Shown: positions 63,905 through 64,000 of the stretch, piece after piece
Position numbering within the stretch: the first letter of the stretch is position 1
How the letters are laid out: every line of letters starts with the position of its first letter
Origin: Bettongia penicillata ogilbyi
Lineage: Eukaryota; Chordata; Mammalia; Diprotodontia; Potoroidae
Length of the DNA: 64,000 bases
Direction: 5' to 3'
NCBI GenBank assembly: GCA_023548195.1
Contig: JAJHZJ010000009.1
Location: forward strand, 1,240,001 to 1,304,000
Translations under genes and position numbers: made by a program
Notes under the pieces: model-generated
The model's database searches: none
Told to the model about the DNA's origin: nothing
The model's input: only the letters and a program-made list of their open reading frames with translations

Positions 63905-64000
63905 GGTCTAGTGCAGTGGTATCGAACTCAAACAGAAACAGATGCCTGAGGACCACATATTGTCTTAGAAAACCATAAATAAACATTATCTGGGCTCTAT
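63905..64000 (+). mobile_element. Start of a hAT-like DNA repeat, cut by the window end
   Basis: 'TAGTGCAGTGGTATCGAACT', 'CAAACAGAAACAGATGCCTG' and 'CCACATATTGTCTTAGAAAA' form the left end of a repeat that I recall as beginning CAGTGGTGTCAAACTCAAA with a hAT-like terminus. Confidence 0.5.

Overview
The window is nuclear DNA of a marsupial. Three observations support this. The first 1.3 kb holds the last three coding exons of NOX5 with vertebrate-type GT-AG introns. The rest is packed with L1-type LINEs, ORF1-only 'half-L1' (HAL1-like) elements, L2 and MIR-type repeats. It is also seeded with the tRNA-derived SINE whose head reads GGCAGCTAGGTGGC and with a second repeat family ending in an ACAAAC-type tail, both of which I associate with metatherians. 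I cannot tell an American from an Australian marsupial by eye.

Layout. 1-1.75 kb: 3' end of NOX5 on the + strand (exons 48-147, 450-616, 1158-1289; possible poly(A) signal at 1742). 1.8-6 kb: MIR-like SINEs and (TA)n, GGAA and GA/GAAA microsatellites. 6-16.8 kb: one old, heavily mutated + strand L1. It is split by an antisense 538-bp repeat (11684-12221, 10-bp target-site duplication, TSD), by HAL1-A (12534-15536, 12-bp TSD), and by a 940-bp TTC/TCC expansion in its 3' UTR. 16.8-19.5 kb: SINE-rich, with one CTCF-like site. 19.5-23.1 kb: HAL1-B, whose 244-codon ORF1 5' part is the longest believable retrotransposon ORF here, followed by an antisense L1 5' UTR. 27.3-32.1 kb: a second + strand L1 whose ORF1 is cut in mid-gene by HAL1-C (16-bp TSD). 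33.5-35.2 kb: a - strand L1 with an internal deletion. 35-59 kb: mostly L2, MIR, SINE and hAT-like fossils between apparently unique stretches. 59.3-63.9 kb: three copies of the ACAAAC-tailed repeat, two of them abutting, plus L2 and two - strand L1 3' ends. A hAT-like repeat runs off the window end.

The only cellular protein-coding gene I can support is NOX5, a calcium-regulated NADPH oxidase, of which the window carries the end of the NADPH-binding domain. In human the next gene downstream is GLCE, with the non-coding EWSAT1 between. I see no GLCE coding exon, so from about 1.75 kb onward this is probably intergenic, possibly including non-coding 5' exons. Non-repeat stretches near 24.2, 45.4 and 53.8 kb and two CTCF-like motifs (18.5 and 42.7 kb) are the best regulatory candidates. 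I found no prokaryotic, CRISPR or other defence-type system. The most interesting biology is the ORF1-only retrotransposon family: three copies with the same architecture, two of them bounded by target-site duplications.
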